Positions 8,537-15,838 of a stretch of 64,000 nucleotides of DNA are shown here, one piece after another. This DNA is from Aequorivita sp. H23M31. GTDB taxonomy: Bacteria > Bacteroidota > Bacteroidia > Flavobacteriales > Flavobacteriaceae. The DNA is taken from positions 310,001 to 374,000 of the forward strand of contig NZ_CP034951.1 of the NCBI RefSeq assembly GCF_004022485.1, written 5' to 3'. Numbering within the stretch: the first letter of the stretch is position 1; each line of letters starts with the position of its first letter. The position numbers and the translations under genes are program-made. The notes below the pieces were generated by a model, which did not search any database, was not told the origin of the DNA, and saw only the letters and a program-made list of their open reading frames with translations.

Positions 8537-8626
8537 CACGCCCGTCAGGAATCGAACCTGAACTGAGGGGTTGGAATCCCCAAAACGGCACCGAAAGCCG
8601 TTGTGCTGCCGTTACACTACGGGCGT
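8537..8626 (-). tRNA. atypical tRNA, anticodon UCG, long variable arm
   Basis: A full cloverleaf: 7-bp acceptor (ACGCCCG/CGGGCGT), D arm GTGTAACGGCAGCAC, 5-bp anticodon stem ACGGC/GCCGT with loop TTTCGGT (anticodon UCG at 8594-8592), a 23-nt variable region with a GGGG/CCCC stem, and T arm TCAGG/CCTGA. The discriminator is G73 and CCA is not encoded. UCG would read CGA (Arg); the body and loop look more like a glutamine tRNA with U35 changed to C. The long variable arm is abnormal for both Arg and Gln. The D arm differs by one base from that of the neighbouring UCA tRNA, so the two are probably paralogues. It starts 5 nt after the CCA of that tRNA. Confidence 0.8.
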
Positions 8627-8631
8627 AAAAG

Positions 8632-8725
8632 TGGAGCAGCGTGTGGGAATCGAACCCACGCTTACGTACTGGAGGTACGTCGTCAAGCTTTGAAGGCTTG
8701 TGTGCTGCCATTACACCAACGCTGC
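8632..8725 (-). tRNA. UGA-decoding tRNA, anticodon UCA, glycine-like body with long variable arm
   Basis: A full cloverleaf: acceptor GCAGCGT/ACGCTGC (7 bp), D arm GTGTAATGGCAGCAC, anticodon stem CAAGC/GCTTG with loop CTTCAAA (anticodon UCA, complement of TGA at 8691-8693), a 24-nt variable region with a perfect 6-bp stem ACGTAC/GTACGT, T arm GTGGG/CCCAC, discriminator U73 and encoded CCA (8634-8632). G1-C72, C2-G71, U73 and C35 are glycine identity elements, and one change (C36 to A) would turn a Gly UCC anticodon into UCA. Selenocysteine tRNA shares the loop CTTCAAA, but its 8-bp acceptor and G73 are absent. It likely serves the TGA-containing genes at 9196-10809 and 12095-13105. Confidence 0.85.
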
Positions 8726-8849
8726 ATATAAATAGTATTGAAAATTGTTGAGCAAATAGAATTGCCACCATCTGGGGAAGTGGTAATATGAAAAATTCCA
8801 TACGAAGTAATTTGAGAATATGCATTTGCCGTTTGCCGTCTTTCATAAA

Positions 8850-8878
8850 GTAAACATAAAATAAATTTTGTTTTTCAA
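8850..8878 (-). promoter_or_regulatory. candidate promoter for the tRNA/RNase III-like transcript
   Basis: On the minus strand a TTG (8878-8876) is followed after 17-19 nt by TATGTTTA, close to the TAnnTTTG -7 box. It lies about 120 nt before the first tRNA and overlaps the divergent promoter candidate for the leader at 8918, so the two transcription units could be controlled together. Confidence 0.35.
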
Positions 8879-8899
8879 CACTTTTTTTACGTACTTTTA
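8867..8899 (+). promoter_or_regulatory. candidate promoter of the recoded T9SS gene
   Basis: TTTG (8867-8870), a 21-nt spacer, then TACTTTTA (8892-8899), near the TAnnTTTG consensus. Transcription from here would give a 5' leader of about 290 nt before the ATG at 9196. Confidence 0.4.
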
Positions 8900-8917
8900 A
8901 AACCGTAATCGTTTTTT

Positions 8918-9195
8918 TACACGAAAACCAAAACTAAACCATAAGACAAAAGCGGCATAGGGTGTTGTTGCCTTCATGAACCGACTGGAAGAAAAGGGAT
9001 ATTATAATTTTTTACAACCTTGGTAAGCTTGTGATACATTCGTTAAAGAAGTTAGGGTAGGGATGCCCGATGAAGTCTCGAAACATGCACACGCGGAACA
9101 ATACCAAAGACACAAAAAGGTTGTAGCTGAAAAAATCTCTTGAGGCTTATTGAACATTGGCAAGTAAAGAACAAAAAACCCATAAAATTACAATT
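8918..9195 (+). promoter_or_regulatory. left copy of a conserved 5' leader (possible structured RNA)
   Basis: This untranslated stretch aligns over its whole length, with scattered changes and small gaps, to the leader of the kinase gene on the other strand (13380-13106). Shared blocks include AAGACAAAAGC, CATAGGGTGTTGT, CCTTCATGA, CTGGAAGA, ACCTTGGTAA, GGTAGGGAT and CTCTTGAGGCTTATTGAAC. The blocks span non-coding sequence and are not in one frame, so an RNA role in translation or stability is more likely than a peptide. The alignment continues into codons 1-8 of the gene. Confidence 0.7.
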
Positions 9196-10809
9196 ATGAA
9201 AAATGTTCAAAATTGAAATAGAAAAGCATCGCTCGTTTTTAAGGAAGTGGATGGCGTAGTTACAAAATCCATTACTTTGTGCGAGCTGGGTGCCAGTGCT
9301 CTGTTGGCAAACCAAGACTTTTCAGATCCTTCAGCAACATTCTCTCTTAAGAAAGGCGCTGCTGTCGCTGGAATCGCTCTTGCTAGTTTGGCAGGAATTC
9401 CTGAAGCATCGGCTCAAGAATATCCCTCTACTCCTCAAATCGCCTTAGAAGTCGATCAGACACAGGCAGTCCTAAAAGCTGTGTTTATCGCCAAGCCTGA
9501 TTATCAGTTCAATACACGTCCTGATTCATCTAGTACTGGTTTTTCCATGCATAGATATAATCCTGCTACTTTAGGTTTTGATCAGCTTGCTGTGGTATCT
9601 AGAGCAAATCCCAATGGCGTAATTACCGATATTGAATTTATCGGAGGAGCAAGTGCTCAGACTCCGTGAGTAAGATATACCATGTCCTTAAGTACCCTAA
9701 CGGACGGTATATATGTTCTTGATTTTATAGGAAGATATGGTGGTAGTCAAAATGCTACAGAAACATATGTTCTTCTCGAAGTACGTGATGGTAAGATAGG
9801 ACTGAGAGCAACAGCAGCAGGACTTGAAGGATTATGAGCAAGTCGAAACAATCTCTATAGTCCCGAGATAAGCGAGTCCCTCTTTGCCAATAACGTGGAT
9901 ATTACCTCTATCGTAGTGAATGAGAGTAATGATGGATTTACCTTAACGGGTGAAGTTGAACAACTGACTTCGGTAGCTCCAGCAGCAGGAACAGTTCCTC
10001 TGGACGTGGCACAAGCAGGACAAGGAGCAAGCAATGGAAAATTTGTAGCTACGTTGGAAGATATGAGTACCATCGAAGTAACTGGAAGCTTTACCTGGAA
10101 TGCAAGTAATAATAAACGGATCGTGACTGCTCAGTTACCTGCTTCGTGTGAAGGTAAAGTACTTACGATAAAACCCAAAGACCACTCGAATTTTTCAAAT
10201 ACTTTTCAGGTATGAGATTATGAATATGCAGCGACTGATGGTATCGGTAAGATCAATAATGCAGCATCTGAAACCATCGAAGGACCACACTTTGACCTTG
10301 CCCAAGGATATGAGAATGCCGTTCTAAATACTGATGGAACCTATGATATCTCTTATAGTATCGACAATGTACCAGCAGATCACACGCCTAGCGCTAGTTT
10401 TGATGGTACTCCTGGAGTATTCTCTGCGGGTAATACAGAAGTAGTTTTCTCTCACGTGACGATCATTCCTAACAATACTTATGATGTTGTGATGACAGAC
10501 GGAGCATGTGAGACTATACAAGTATTTGATGCGAATGCTCTCGGAGTAATGGATTATATCAATATGGCCAATGATCTCAAGATCGCCAGAAATCCACTCC
10601 ACAACAATATCTTAGAATTAGAATATCCTAAGAATATATCATATCTGGATGTTACCGTCTATGATATGACGGGTAAGAAAATAGCCGAGTATAAGAATAC
10701 TGCACAAGATACCGCTCTTGTCGTCAATGCAGGATCAGGAATCTATATCGCACAAGTTGTCGATCCTATTACTGGGACAGGGAAGAATTTAAGGTTTGTT
10801 ATTCAATAA
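9196..10809 (+). CDS. T9SS-sorted secreted protein with four in-frame UGA codons (probably read as glycine)
   Basis: From ATG 9196 to TAA 10807-10809 one frame runs 538 codons with no TAA or TAG and no shift, but with TGA at codons 7 (9214), 158 (9667), 214 (9835) and 340 (10213). Each side of every TGA is normal protein sequence. Residues 52-74 (KKGAAVAGIALAS... ending ASAQ) look like a signal peptide with a long N-terminal extension. Residues about 462-537 form a type IX sorting domain (KIARNPL, YDMTGKKI, GIYIAQV), so the protein should be exported and surface-anchored or released. TGG is also used (W in SFTWNAS), so UGA need not mean Trp. The middle part is unrecognised. A standard annotation would give three unrelated fragments; the first would start at a false GTG, 9247. 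Confidence 0.8.
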
Positions 10810-10828
10810 TATATCTTATCCCTTAATT

Positions 10829-10869
10829 GAAAAAGAGTAGATGCAATTATGTATCTACTCTTTTTCGTT
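10829..10869 (+). terminator. terminator of the recoded T9SS gene
   Basis: The arms GAAAAAGAGTAGAT (10829-10842) and ATCTACTCTTTTTC (10853-10866) form a 14-bp stem with T residues after it. The arm GAAAAAGAGTAGAT recurs at the stop codon of the kinase gene (12095 region, minus strand), another sign that the two genes descend from one cassette. Confidence 0.85.
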
Positions 10870-10952
10870 TTTTGAAGCCTTCAACTTGACTCCGTAAATC
10901 TTTTTAAAAGTCCAGTTAATTTAACCATTACAACACGGCTATTCTCCTCATT

Positions 10953-11398
10953 GAATAAGGTAATAAGGTTGGGGTGGTTTTGTGTTACTAAGGTAATAAG
11001 GTTTTTTTGTATGTTTTTGTGGTTACTGAGGTAATAAGGTTTTTTTGTATGTTTTTGTGGTTACTAAGGTAATAAGGTTGAATTGGTTATTTGTTGGAAG
11101 GTTACTAAGGTAATAAGGTTTTTTGTATGTTGTTGTGGCTACTAAGGTAATAAGGTTTGGTTGTTATGTGTTTGTGGTTACTAAGGTAATAAGGTTTTAT
11201 TCCAATTCCCTGAACTTTTGCTTGGGTGTAATATTTTTTTTATTCACTCGGTCATACCCTTATTACCTTAGTAAATTGGAATGTAGGTGAATCGACCGAC
11301 TTTATCACCTTAGTAAATAGGAATACGTGTGGATGGACAGACCTTATTACCTTAGTAAAAAGAAATGCGAGTGCACCGACAGCCCTTATTACCTTATT
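10953..11398. repeat. REP-like array, left part (11 copies of TTACTAAGGTAATAAGG)
   Basis: Seven copies lie on the plus strand (10953, 10985, 11021, 11059, 11101, 11138, 11177), then four inverted copies (11257, 11299, 11341, 11383). Spacing is 30-60 nt. Each holds a small hairpin TTAC-TAAG-GTAA followed by TAAGG, the layout recognised by Y1 transposases (hairpin plus guide bases). The last inverted copy overlaps the stop codon of the transposase gene at 11394. Spacers are unequal and partly similar, so this is not a CRISPR array. No gene lies in 10871-11393. Confidence 0.85.
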
Positions 11399-11834
11399 CC
11401 CATTTTAGAGTGCGCTGATAAAACTTGACAAACTTGTCATATTCCTCCTGAAAGGTTACTTTTTTATGGTGCTCTGGTTGGTTCAAAATATACTTGCAGA
11501 CTTTATCCACATCAGCCTTTGAAACCGAAAAAGCAGAGCCCGATTCTTGCCATTGGAAATTTCCCGCACATAATTTTTCTTTGCCAATAAATTGGGACGA
11601 GCCATCAGCTACCTTAGTCAAGAGCTCAACTTCCGAGATTCTAGGATTTCGAGATACTAGAATATGAACATGTTCCGGGTTGGCATAGATCGCATACAGC
11701 TTGCTCCCTGTATTGTTCACGATTCCCGTAATGTACTTTTCTATTCGCTCTCTACTCTCTTCTTTGATAAACGGATACCTGTTTTTGGTAATCAGGATAA
11801 AATGCGTGTACAGGTTGTTATAATCTATTTTCAT
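11394..11834 (-). CDS. REP-associated tyrosine transposase (IS200-like Y1 / RAYT)
   Basis: A single-domain HUH nuclease of 146 residues that cuts and rejoins single-stranded DNA at hairpin repeats. The HUH motif is EHVHILVS (about residues 53-60), and the catalytic tyrosine is in KYILNQPEHHKK near the C-terminus, the classic IS200/RAYT ending. The frame is complete and free of TGA. Copies of one hairpin repeat flank it on both sides, with those on the left facing in two directions, as in REPtrons. It may have spread these repeats here or been recruited to them. It sits between the two recoded genes, but nothing ties its function to recoding. Confidence 0.88.
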   Translation of the reverse strand: MKIDYNNLYTHFILITKNRYPFIKEESRERIEKYITGIVNNTGSKLYAIYANPEHVHILVSRNPRISEVELLTKVADGSSQFIGKEKLCAGNFQWQESGSAFSVSKADVDKVCKYILNQPEHHKKVTFQEEYDKFVKFYQRTLKWE

Positions 11835-11867
11835 AGTAATAGAGTTGCGATGGTTAGGTGTTTGTGG

Positions 11868-12027
11868 GTTATTAAGGTAATAAGGTAGGGGAGGTTTTGT
11901 GTGTTCGTAGTTACTAAGGTAATAAGGTTGAGTTGGTTATTTGTTTGTGGTTACTAAGGTAATAAGGTTTTGGTTATCGTCTAAGATTTACTTTATCGTA
12001 TGTTTTGTTCACTTAGGTAATAAGGTT
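11868..12027 (+). repeat. REP-like array, right part (4 copies)
   Basis: Four plus-strand copies of the same repeat (11868, 11911, 11951, 12009) lie upstream of the transposase start. Together with the left part this makes 15 copies. Nothing else is visible in 11835-12094. Confidence 0.85.
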
Positions 12028-12094
12028 TTAATTATCGTCTATTTTTTTTGAGTGTCTAATTGTCAAAGTTAGGAGAGTTTCTATAATTGCGTAT

Positions 12095-13105
12095 CTACTC
12101 TTTTTCGTTTAATAAAGCTTTTATTTTGGCTTGGGTAGCGACATTCCATCCAAAGTTTCTCTGATTTGCAGGAGAGAATAAATTTGTAATCATCATCAAA
12201 CTTGAAAGTTGGGTGTATTCAGTAATTCTGTAATCTTTGGAATAATGCATATAAGTGTCAAGAAATAGTTTGACAATGCTTTTATAGTCCTTATTATTAA
12301 GAATATAAGCAATCTTTATCTGTGTCAAAAAAATGCCAATATCTATTCCTGCTTCTCCATAGGGTATATCACTAAAATCTATTAGAAATATTTTACCTCC
12401 GGGTCAGATTATGATATTGTCGCCATGAAAATCGCCATGAAGATGGACACAGGGACGATTTTGGTCTACTTTCATCATTTTCATATATCCCTCGAAAGCT
12501 TTTTCAATCTGTTGGGCAAACCATGGACTGTCGGCAACTTCCAAAGTCATAGATTCATAATACGGTAGTAGGGATTGGGTGTTCGTAATCAACTCTCTAA
12601 AACCTCTACGATATACTGTTTTAGGATTATGTAGTCCGTTATAAACCTGACTATGAATCTGTGCAATATGCTTTGCGACAGCTTTTATATTGCTTGAAGA
12701 ACACTTTAACAGGTTCATAGTTTGTCACGACACATACTCCTGCAAATGATAATGATTGTTATCCTGTTGCTTATAGCCATAAGATTTCACATTATTATAT
12801 TGGTGATTAAGGTCATACATCATATCGGACAGGATGAGGCTTTGTGATATATCACTATCATAGTCATAACCCACAACATTTTTCCTTGCTATCTTTAAAA
12901 TATACTTTCTTTTTCCTCACTCCAAAATATACACATGACAAAGATGTCAGGAGGTAAGATAATTGACACTTGTACTTTTGTCGTTAGTAAGTGTGTTAAA
13001 GTACTTTATAAGGGAATGGTCAATTGTGGATAACAGCGCTACTATCTCAGATCGTTCATCAACTACAGGAATAACTTTTAAGTTTCAATCTTGATTATCT
13101 TTCAT
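12095..13105 (-). CDS. APH/choline-kinase-like phosphotransferase with five in-frame UGA codons (probably read as glycine)
   Basis: From ATG 13105 to TAG 12097-12095 the frame runs 337 codons with TGA at codons 7 (13087), 53 (12949), 63 (12919), 127 (12727) and 234 (12406) and no TAA, TAG or shift. The kinase fold is complete only across the TGAs: LTS-UGA-HLCHVYILE-UGA-GKRKYILKIA, with K71 as ATP-binding lysine; the hinge EYVS-UGA-QTM; catalytic loop HGDFHGDN (H223, D225, N230); then UGA, PGGKIFLIDFSD with metal-binding D243. APH kinases normally have glycine in the first loop and in the hinge (EYxxGxTL), so Gly is the best reading. TGG codons also occur. Substrate unknown: a small-molecule kinase, possibly drug-modifying. 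Convergent with the T9SS gene. Confidence 0.82.
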
Positions 13106-13380
13106 ATCTATTTAATTTTTTCACTGTACATACTACTTTCATTGAGTTCAATAAGCTTCAAGAGAACACAATACAAACACCTTTCTTTTTCTTTGGAATT
13201 GTTCATCTTAGGTATCATTCAAAACTTTATTGGGTATCCCTACCGTAATTATTTAATGAATTTACCCCAAGTTTACCAAGGTTTTTGTAAGATATATCAA
13301 TCTCCTATCTTCCAGCAAGTCATGAAGGCGACAACACCCTATGATGCTTTTGTCTTGTGGTTTAGTGCAATTGTTTCGTA
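13106..13380 (-). promoter_or_regulatory. right copy of the conserved 5' leader, before the recoded kinase
   Basis: Inverted homologue of 8918-9195. The match begins near 13380 and runs through ATG 13105 into codon 8, so both genes begin Met-Lys-x-x-Gln-x-UGA-Asn. A 17-codon open frame ending CCT TGG TAA is found at the same place in both leaders (8976-9026 and 13323-13273), but insertions break frame agreement between them, so it is probably not a conserved peptide. The open frame at 13091-13411 on the plus strand is the shadow of this leader. Confidence 0.7.
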
Positions 13381-13390
13381 TATAAGGAAC

Positions 13391-14145
13391 GTATTAGTAT
13401 TACGAATATAGAGATTGTTATCAATTTTGCATATAAAAAAATCTAGAAAATGTTTAGTAATATCGAAATCGAAAACGAAACTGAAATCGAGGGTGAAGTT
13501 GAAATGGTAGAGGAAATAATTTTTCCAATGTCGCCTTACTTAACCAATTAGGGTTCACAAAATCTATTTTCCCCTTTAGAGCCTGTCCCGAACTGGCTTC
13601 GGGAGGTAGGGAATCTAACCTATATTTCCAATTCCCCCTCGGGGGGCTAGGGGGACAGGCCTTTAGAAACTGCCTCTCGGCTTCGCTTGCCTTCCCAAGG
13701 CACGTAGGCAGGCTCGGGAACTGAAATAGAAATCGAAAACGAAGTTGAAGTTGAAGTCGAATTTGAAGAAAATAGTTTCCGTTAATTATTTGAGGAATTA
13801 AGGATAGCAAAATCTTTTTCCTCCCCTTTAGAGCCTGTCCCGAACTGGCTTCGGGAGGTTGGGGTCTTATGAAACCGAAATCGAAACTGAAAACGAAATC
13901 TAGCATCGAAAAATTCTATGCAATATTTTCATTTCCCTCTATAGCGGTTAGGGGATCTAACCAATATTTCCATTCCCCCCTCGGGGGCTAGGGGGACAGA
14001 CCTTTAGAAACTGCCCCTCGGCTCCTTTCGGGAAACGGAATTGGAAATCGAAATGGACGATGAATATGAACCTTATACAAATAAATCCCCCATCATTAAC
14101 TAATAACTCCCAAATTCAATACCTTCGCATTAAATCCGAATTATT
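13391..14145. repeat. intergenic repeat mosaic (GAAATC-type and CCCCCTCGGGGG-type modules)
   Basis: No gene is supported here. Short runs of GAAATCGAAA-type hexamers (13460-13500, 13720-13770, 13870-13905, 14040-14065) alternate with GC-rich modules: TTTAGAGCCTGTCCCGAACT (13577 and 13828), and CCCCCTCGGGGG followed by CTAGGGGGACAG (about 13630 and 13978). The same module types recur at 42090-42830 and 47680-48180. The 150-codon minus frame at 13454-13906 is low-complexity repeat. Confidence 0.75.
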
Positions 14146-14448
14146 ATGGCGCTTACCAATAATGATATCATGAAAAAATTGCGTGTAGCCCATAAACTGC
14201 GCGATGAGGATATTGTAAAAATATGCTCCTTGGTCGATTTTGCTGTGAGCAAGAGCGAACTGGGAGCAATTTTCCGTCACGAAAGCCATGAAAAATATAT
14301 GGAGTGCGGCGATCAATTTCTTCGTAATTTCCTCAATGGACTGATTATTCATTTACGTGGCCCAATGCCTGAAAAAAAGAAGATAGAGCCTAATGTTGGG
14401 CCCAAACCAACTGCAAAGCCTAAAGCCAAACCAAAGCTGAAGCGTTAG
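14146..14448 (+). CDS. DUF1456 family protein (YehS-like), single repeat
   Basis: A protein of 100 residues. Residues 1-70 carry the DUF1456 unit: LTNNDIMKKLRVAHKL, then DIVKICSLVDF, then the signature ECGDQFLRNFLNGL. E. coli YehS has two such units in about 156 residues; here only one is present, followed by a Pro/Lys-rich tail (PKPTAKPKAKPKLKR) that probably is disordered and may touch nucleic acid. The function of the family is not established. Start ATG 14146 begins directly with the domain. It ends with TAG. Confidence 0.85.
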   Translation: MALTNNDIMKKLRVAHKLRDEDIVKICSLVDFAVSKSELGAIFRHESHEKYMECGDQFLRNFLNGLIIHLRGPMPEKKKIEPNVGPKPTAKPKAKPKLKR

Positions 14449-15158
14449 TTTTCAATTTCAATTTCATCTGGTTGGTCTTTTGAGACAAATCTCTGGTTTT
14501 AATATCTATGCGCGAACTTTCTTAGCGTTGGGTCTTGAAAAATATGCCGGTTTTTATCCAAAGCATTTAAGTTGAAAAGCTTTTGTGATTCAGATTTAAT
14601 TCGTTTCTGAGTGTTTCTTAATGGATTCATGCTGCTGGATATTTTGGGGTTAATTTAAATATTTTTTGTTTCGTCTTTTCTCATTCCATTTATAGGCGTG
14701 TGAATTTACAGGTCTACGGATACTGTTTTCTGTGTTTAACGTTCTCATGGTCTTGTTTTTTGATATAACTATTCTATACTTCTATTAATTTCTTTTTTTC
14801 CTGTTTGTTTCCTACCGGATTACCTAAATCTTCTTAAGCTATTCCAGTAGTATAATTTTGAGGTTGTCATTTTTGAGATCACGTGGTGTTTGTCTTGAGT
14901 TTTCATTTTGAATTTATTTATTGGGTTATAACTAAAAGACGCAGGACAAAAAGATTTGTTACAGTACTATGTTATGCAATATAGTAATTTGGCTTAATTT
15001 TAACTTTTTCGGAAATGGGGGAGAGGCAAATTTCCTGAATATAAATGTTTAACACAGGTTTAACCGATGTTGCGAACGTATTATATTGTGGGAGTGTAGA
15101 CTTCATCTTATATTTGCCACACTATTAACCCTATAAGTATCCTCATTTTTGAATTGTA
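14449..15158. other. 710-base gap with no recognised gene
   Basis: AT-rich, with frequent stops in all frames I checked. No tRNA or clear repeat was seen. Only the promoter near 15086-15116 at its right end is supported. Confidence 0.5.
15086..15116 (+). promoter_or_regulatory. promoter upstream of the VTT-domain gene
   Basis: TTG (15086-15088), a 20-nt spacer, then TATATTTG (15109-15116), a full match to TAnnTTTG with good spacing, 43 nt before the ATG. Confidence 0.6.
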
Positions 15159-15773
15159 ATGAATACCGTGCGTAAATCCGAAACGAACAAGCTTAAACGT
15201 ACCCACCTGTATTATAAATACACAGGATTCTATTCCTTTGTGGGGCAAAGCCTTAAAAAGGCAATTCCTCCAATATTGGTTGTGGTGGGAATATTGATTT
15301 TATTGAATGCATATGTTGTGGATTTTGGACAACTTTTTACCTATGTTACCGAAAGATATGCGCCAATAAACGTTCTTTTGGTTTTTCTTGCATCCGAATC
15401 TTTATTGGGATTGGTTCCTCCCGAAATTTTTATTGCCTGGAGCAATAAAATGCCAGAGCCTATTCTGTATCTATCCTTATTGGCACTTATGTCTTATTTG
15501 GGCGGGATTATTTCCTACTTTATTGGCAAATGGATATTTACCATTCCAAGAGTATACGCCTATTTGGAAGGAAGTATGAAAAAACATCTCAAGCATATCC
15601 GAAAATGGGGAGGTTTCTTGATCGTAGTAGGCGCATTGTTGCCGATACCTTATTCCATGACCAGTATGGCTGCGGGAATGATCCACTACAAATTTTCCAA
15701 ATTCCTTTTGTTTGGTCTGCTTCGATTTGTGCGCTTCTACCTATACGCGATCGCTATCTTCAATTTAATTTAA
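15159..15773 (+). CDS. VTT-domain (DedA/SNARE-associated type) inner-membrane protein
   Basis: A membrane protein of 204 residues with about five hydrophobic segments, beginning after a basic N-terminal tail of about 35 residues. The family core is visible: the LVPPEIFIAW re-entrant segment near residue 88, the GGIISYFIGKWIF helix, and the late GALLPIPYSMTSMAAGM segment, equivalent to the conserved F/R-x-x-P-x-x-R...G stretch of DedA proteins. Relatives are lipid scramblases or flippases for undecaprenyl phosphate and other phospholipids; the exact substrate here is not known. It may be co-transcribed with the MFS gene 65 nt downstream. Confidence 0.75.
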   Translation: MNTVRKSETNKLKRTHLYYKYTGFYSFVGQSLKKAIPPILVVVGILILLNAYVVDFGQLFTYVTERYAPINVLLVFLASESLLGLVPPEIFIAWSNKMPEPILYLSLLALMSYLGGIISYFIGKWIFTIPRVYAYLEGSMKKHLKHIRKWGGFLIVVGALLPIPYSMTSMAAGMIHYKFSKFLLFGLLRFVRFYLYAIAIFNLI

Positions 15774-15838
15774 AGATTAGTGAGGCGTTCATTCGTAATA
15801 AAACGTTCCTCATTATCCCAGCTGCTTAATTCTTTCCA

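Larger units (their letters stand above)
8537..13390. other. putative UGA-recoding cassette (tRNA pair plus two TGA-containing genes)
   Basis: Groups the UCA and UCG tRNAs, the two homologous leaders in inverted orientation, the two convergent genes with nine in-frame TGAs in all, and the REP/RAYT insert between them. The RNase III-like gene at 7540-8520 may belong too. What is seen: anticodon, open frames, leader and 3'-end homology. What is inferred: that UGA is translated, as glycine, by the UCA tRNA. Confidence 0.7.

Noticed and set aside
8632..8725. Selenocysteine tRNA and UGA as selenocysteine
   Set aside because: The anticodon loop matches, but the acceptor is 7 bp and the discriminator is U, no selA/selB/selD is present in the window, and UGA sites are not redox motifs.
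8517..8846. 109-codon minus frame
   Set aside because: It runs straight through both tRNA genes; only the tRNAs are supported.
8976..9026. 17-codon upstream peptide in the leaders
   Set aside because: Similar place and same CCT TGG TAA end in both leaders, but insertions shift the frame between them, so peptide conservation is not supported.
9247..9669. GTG start at 9247 for a 140-residue protein
   Set aside because: The leader homology and the MKxxQx start show that ATG 9196 is the true start, with TGA at codon 7.
9196..10809. UGA as tryptophan
   Set aside because: Both genes use TGG, the tRNA has U73 rather than the G73 of Trp tRNAs, and two kinase sites are glycine positions. Not fully excluded for every site.
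10953..12027. CRISPR array
   Set aside because: Repeats are short, occur in both directions, spacers are unequal and related, and no cas genes are present; the Y1 transposase explains them.
9196..13105. Reading the two TGA-containing genes as plain pseudogenes
   Set aside because: All nine stops are TGA, none TAA or TAG; no frameshift; kinase active-site residues are intact; a UCA tRNA and a shared leader are adjacent. Pseudogene status is kept as the alternative to exclude.
13454..13906. 150-codon minus frame
   Set aside because: Made of repeat modules, low complexity, no family look.
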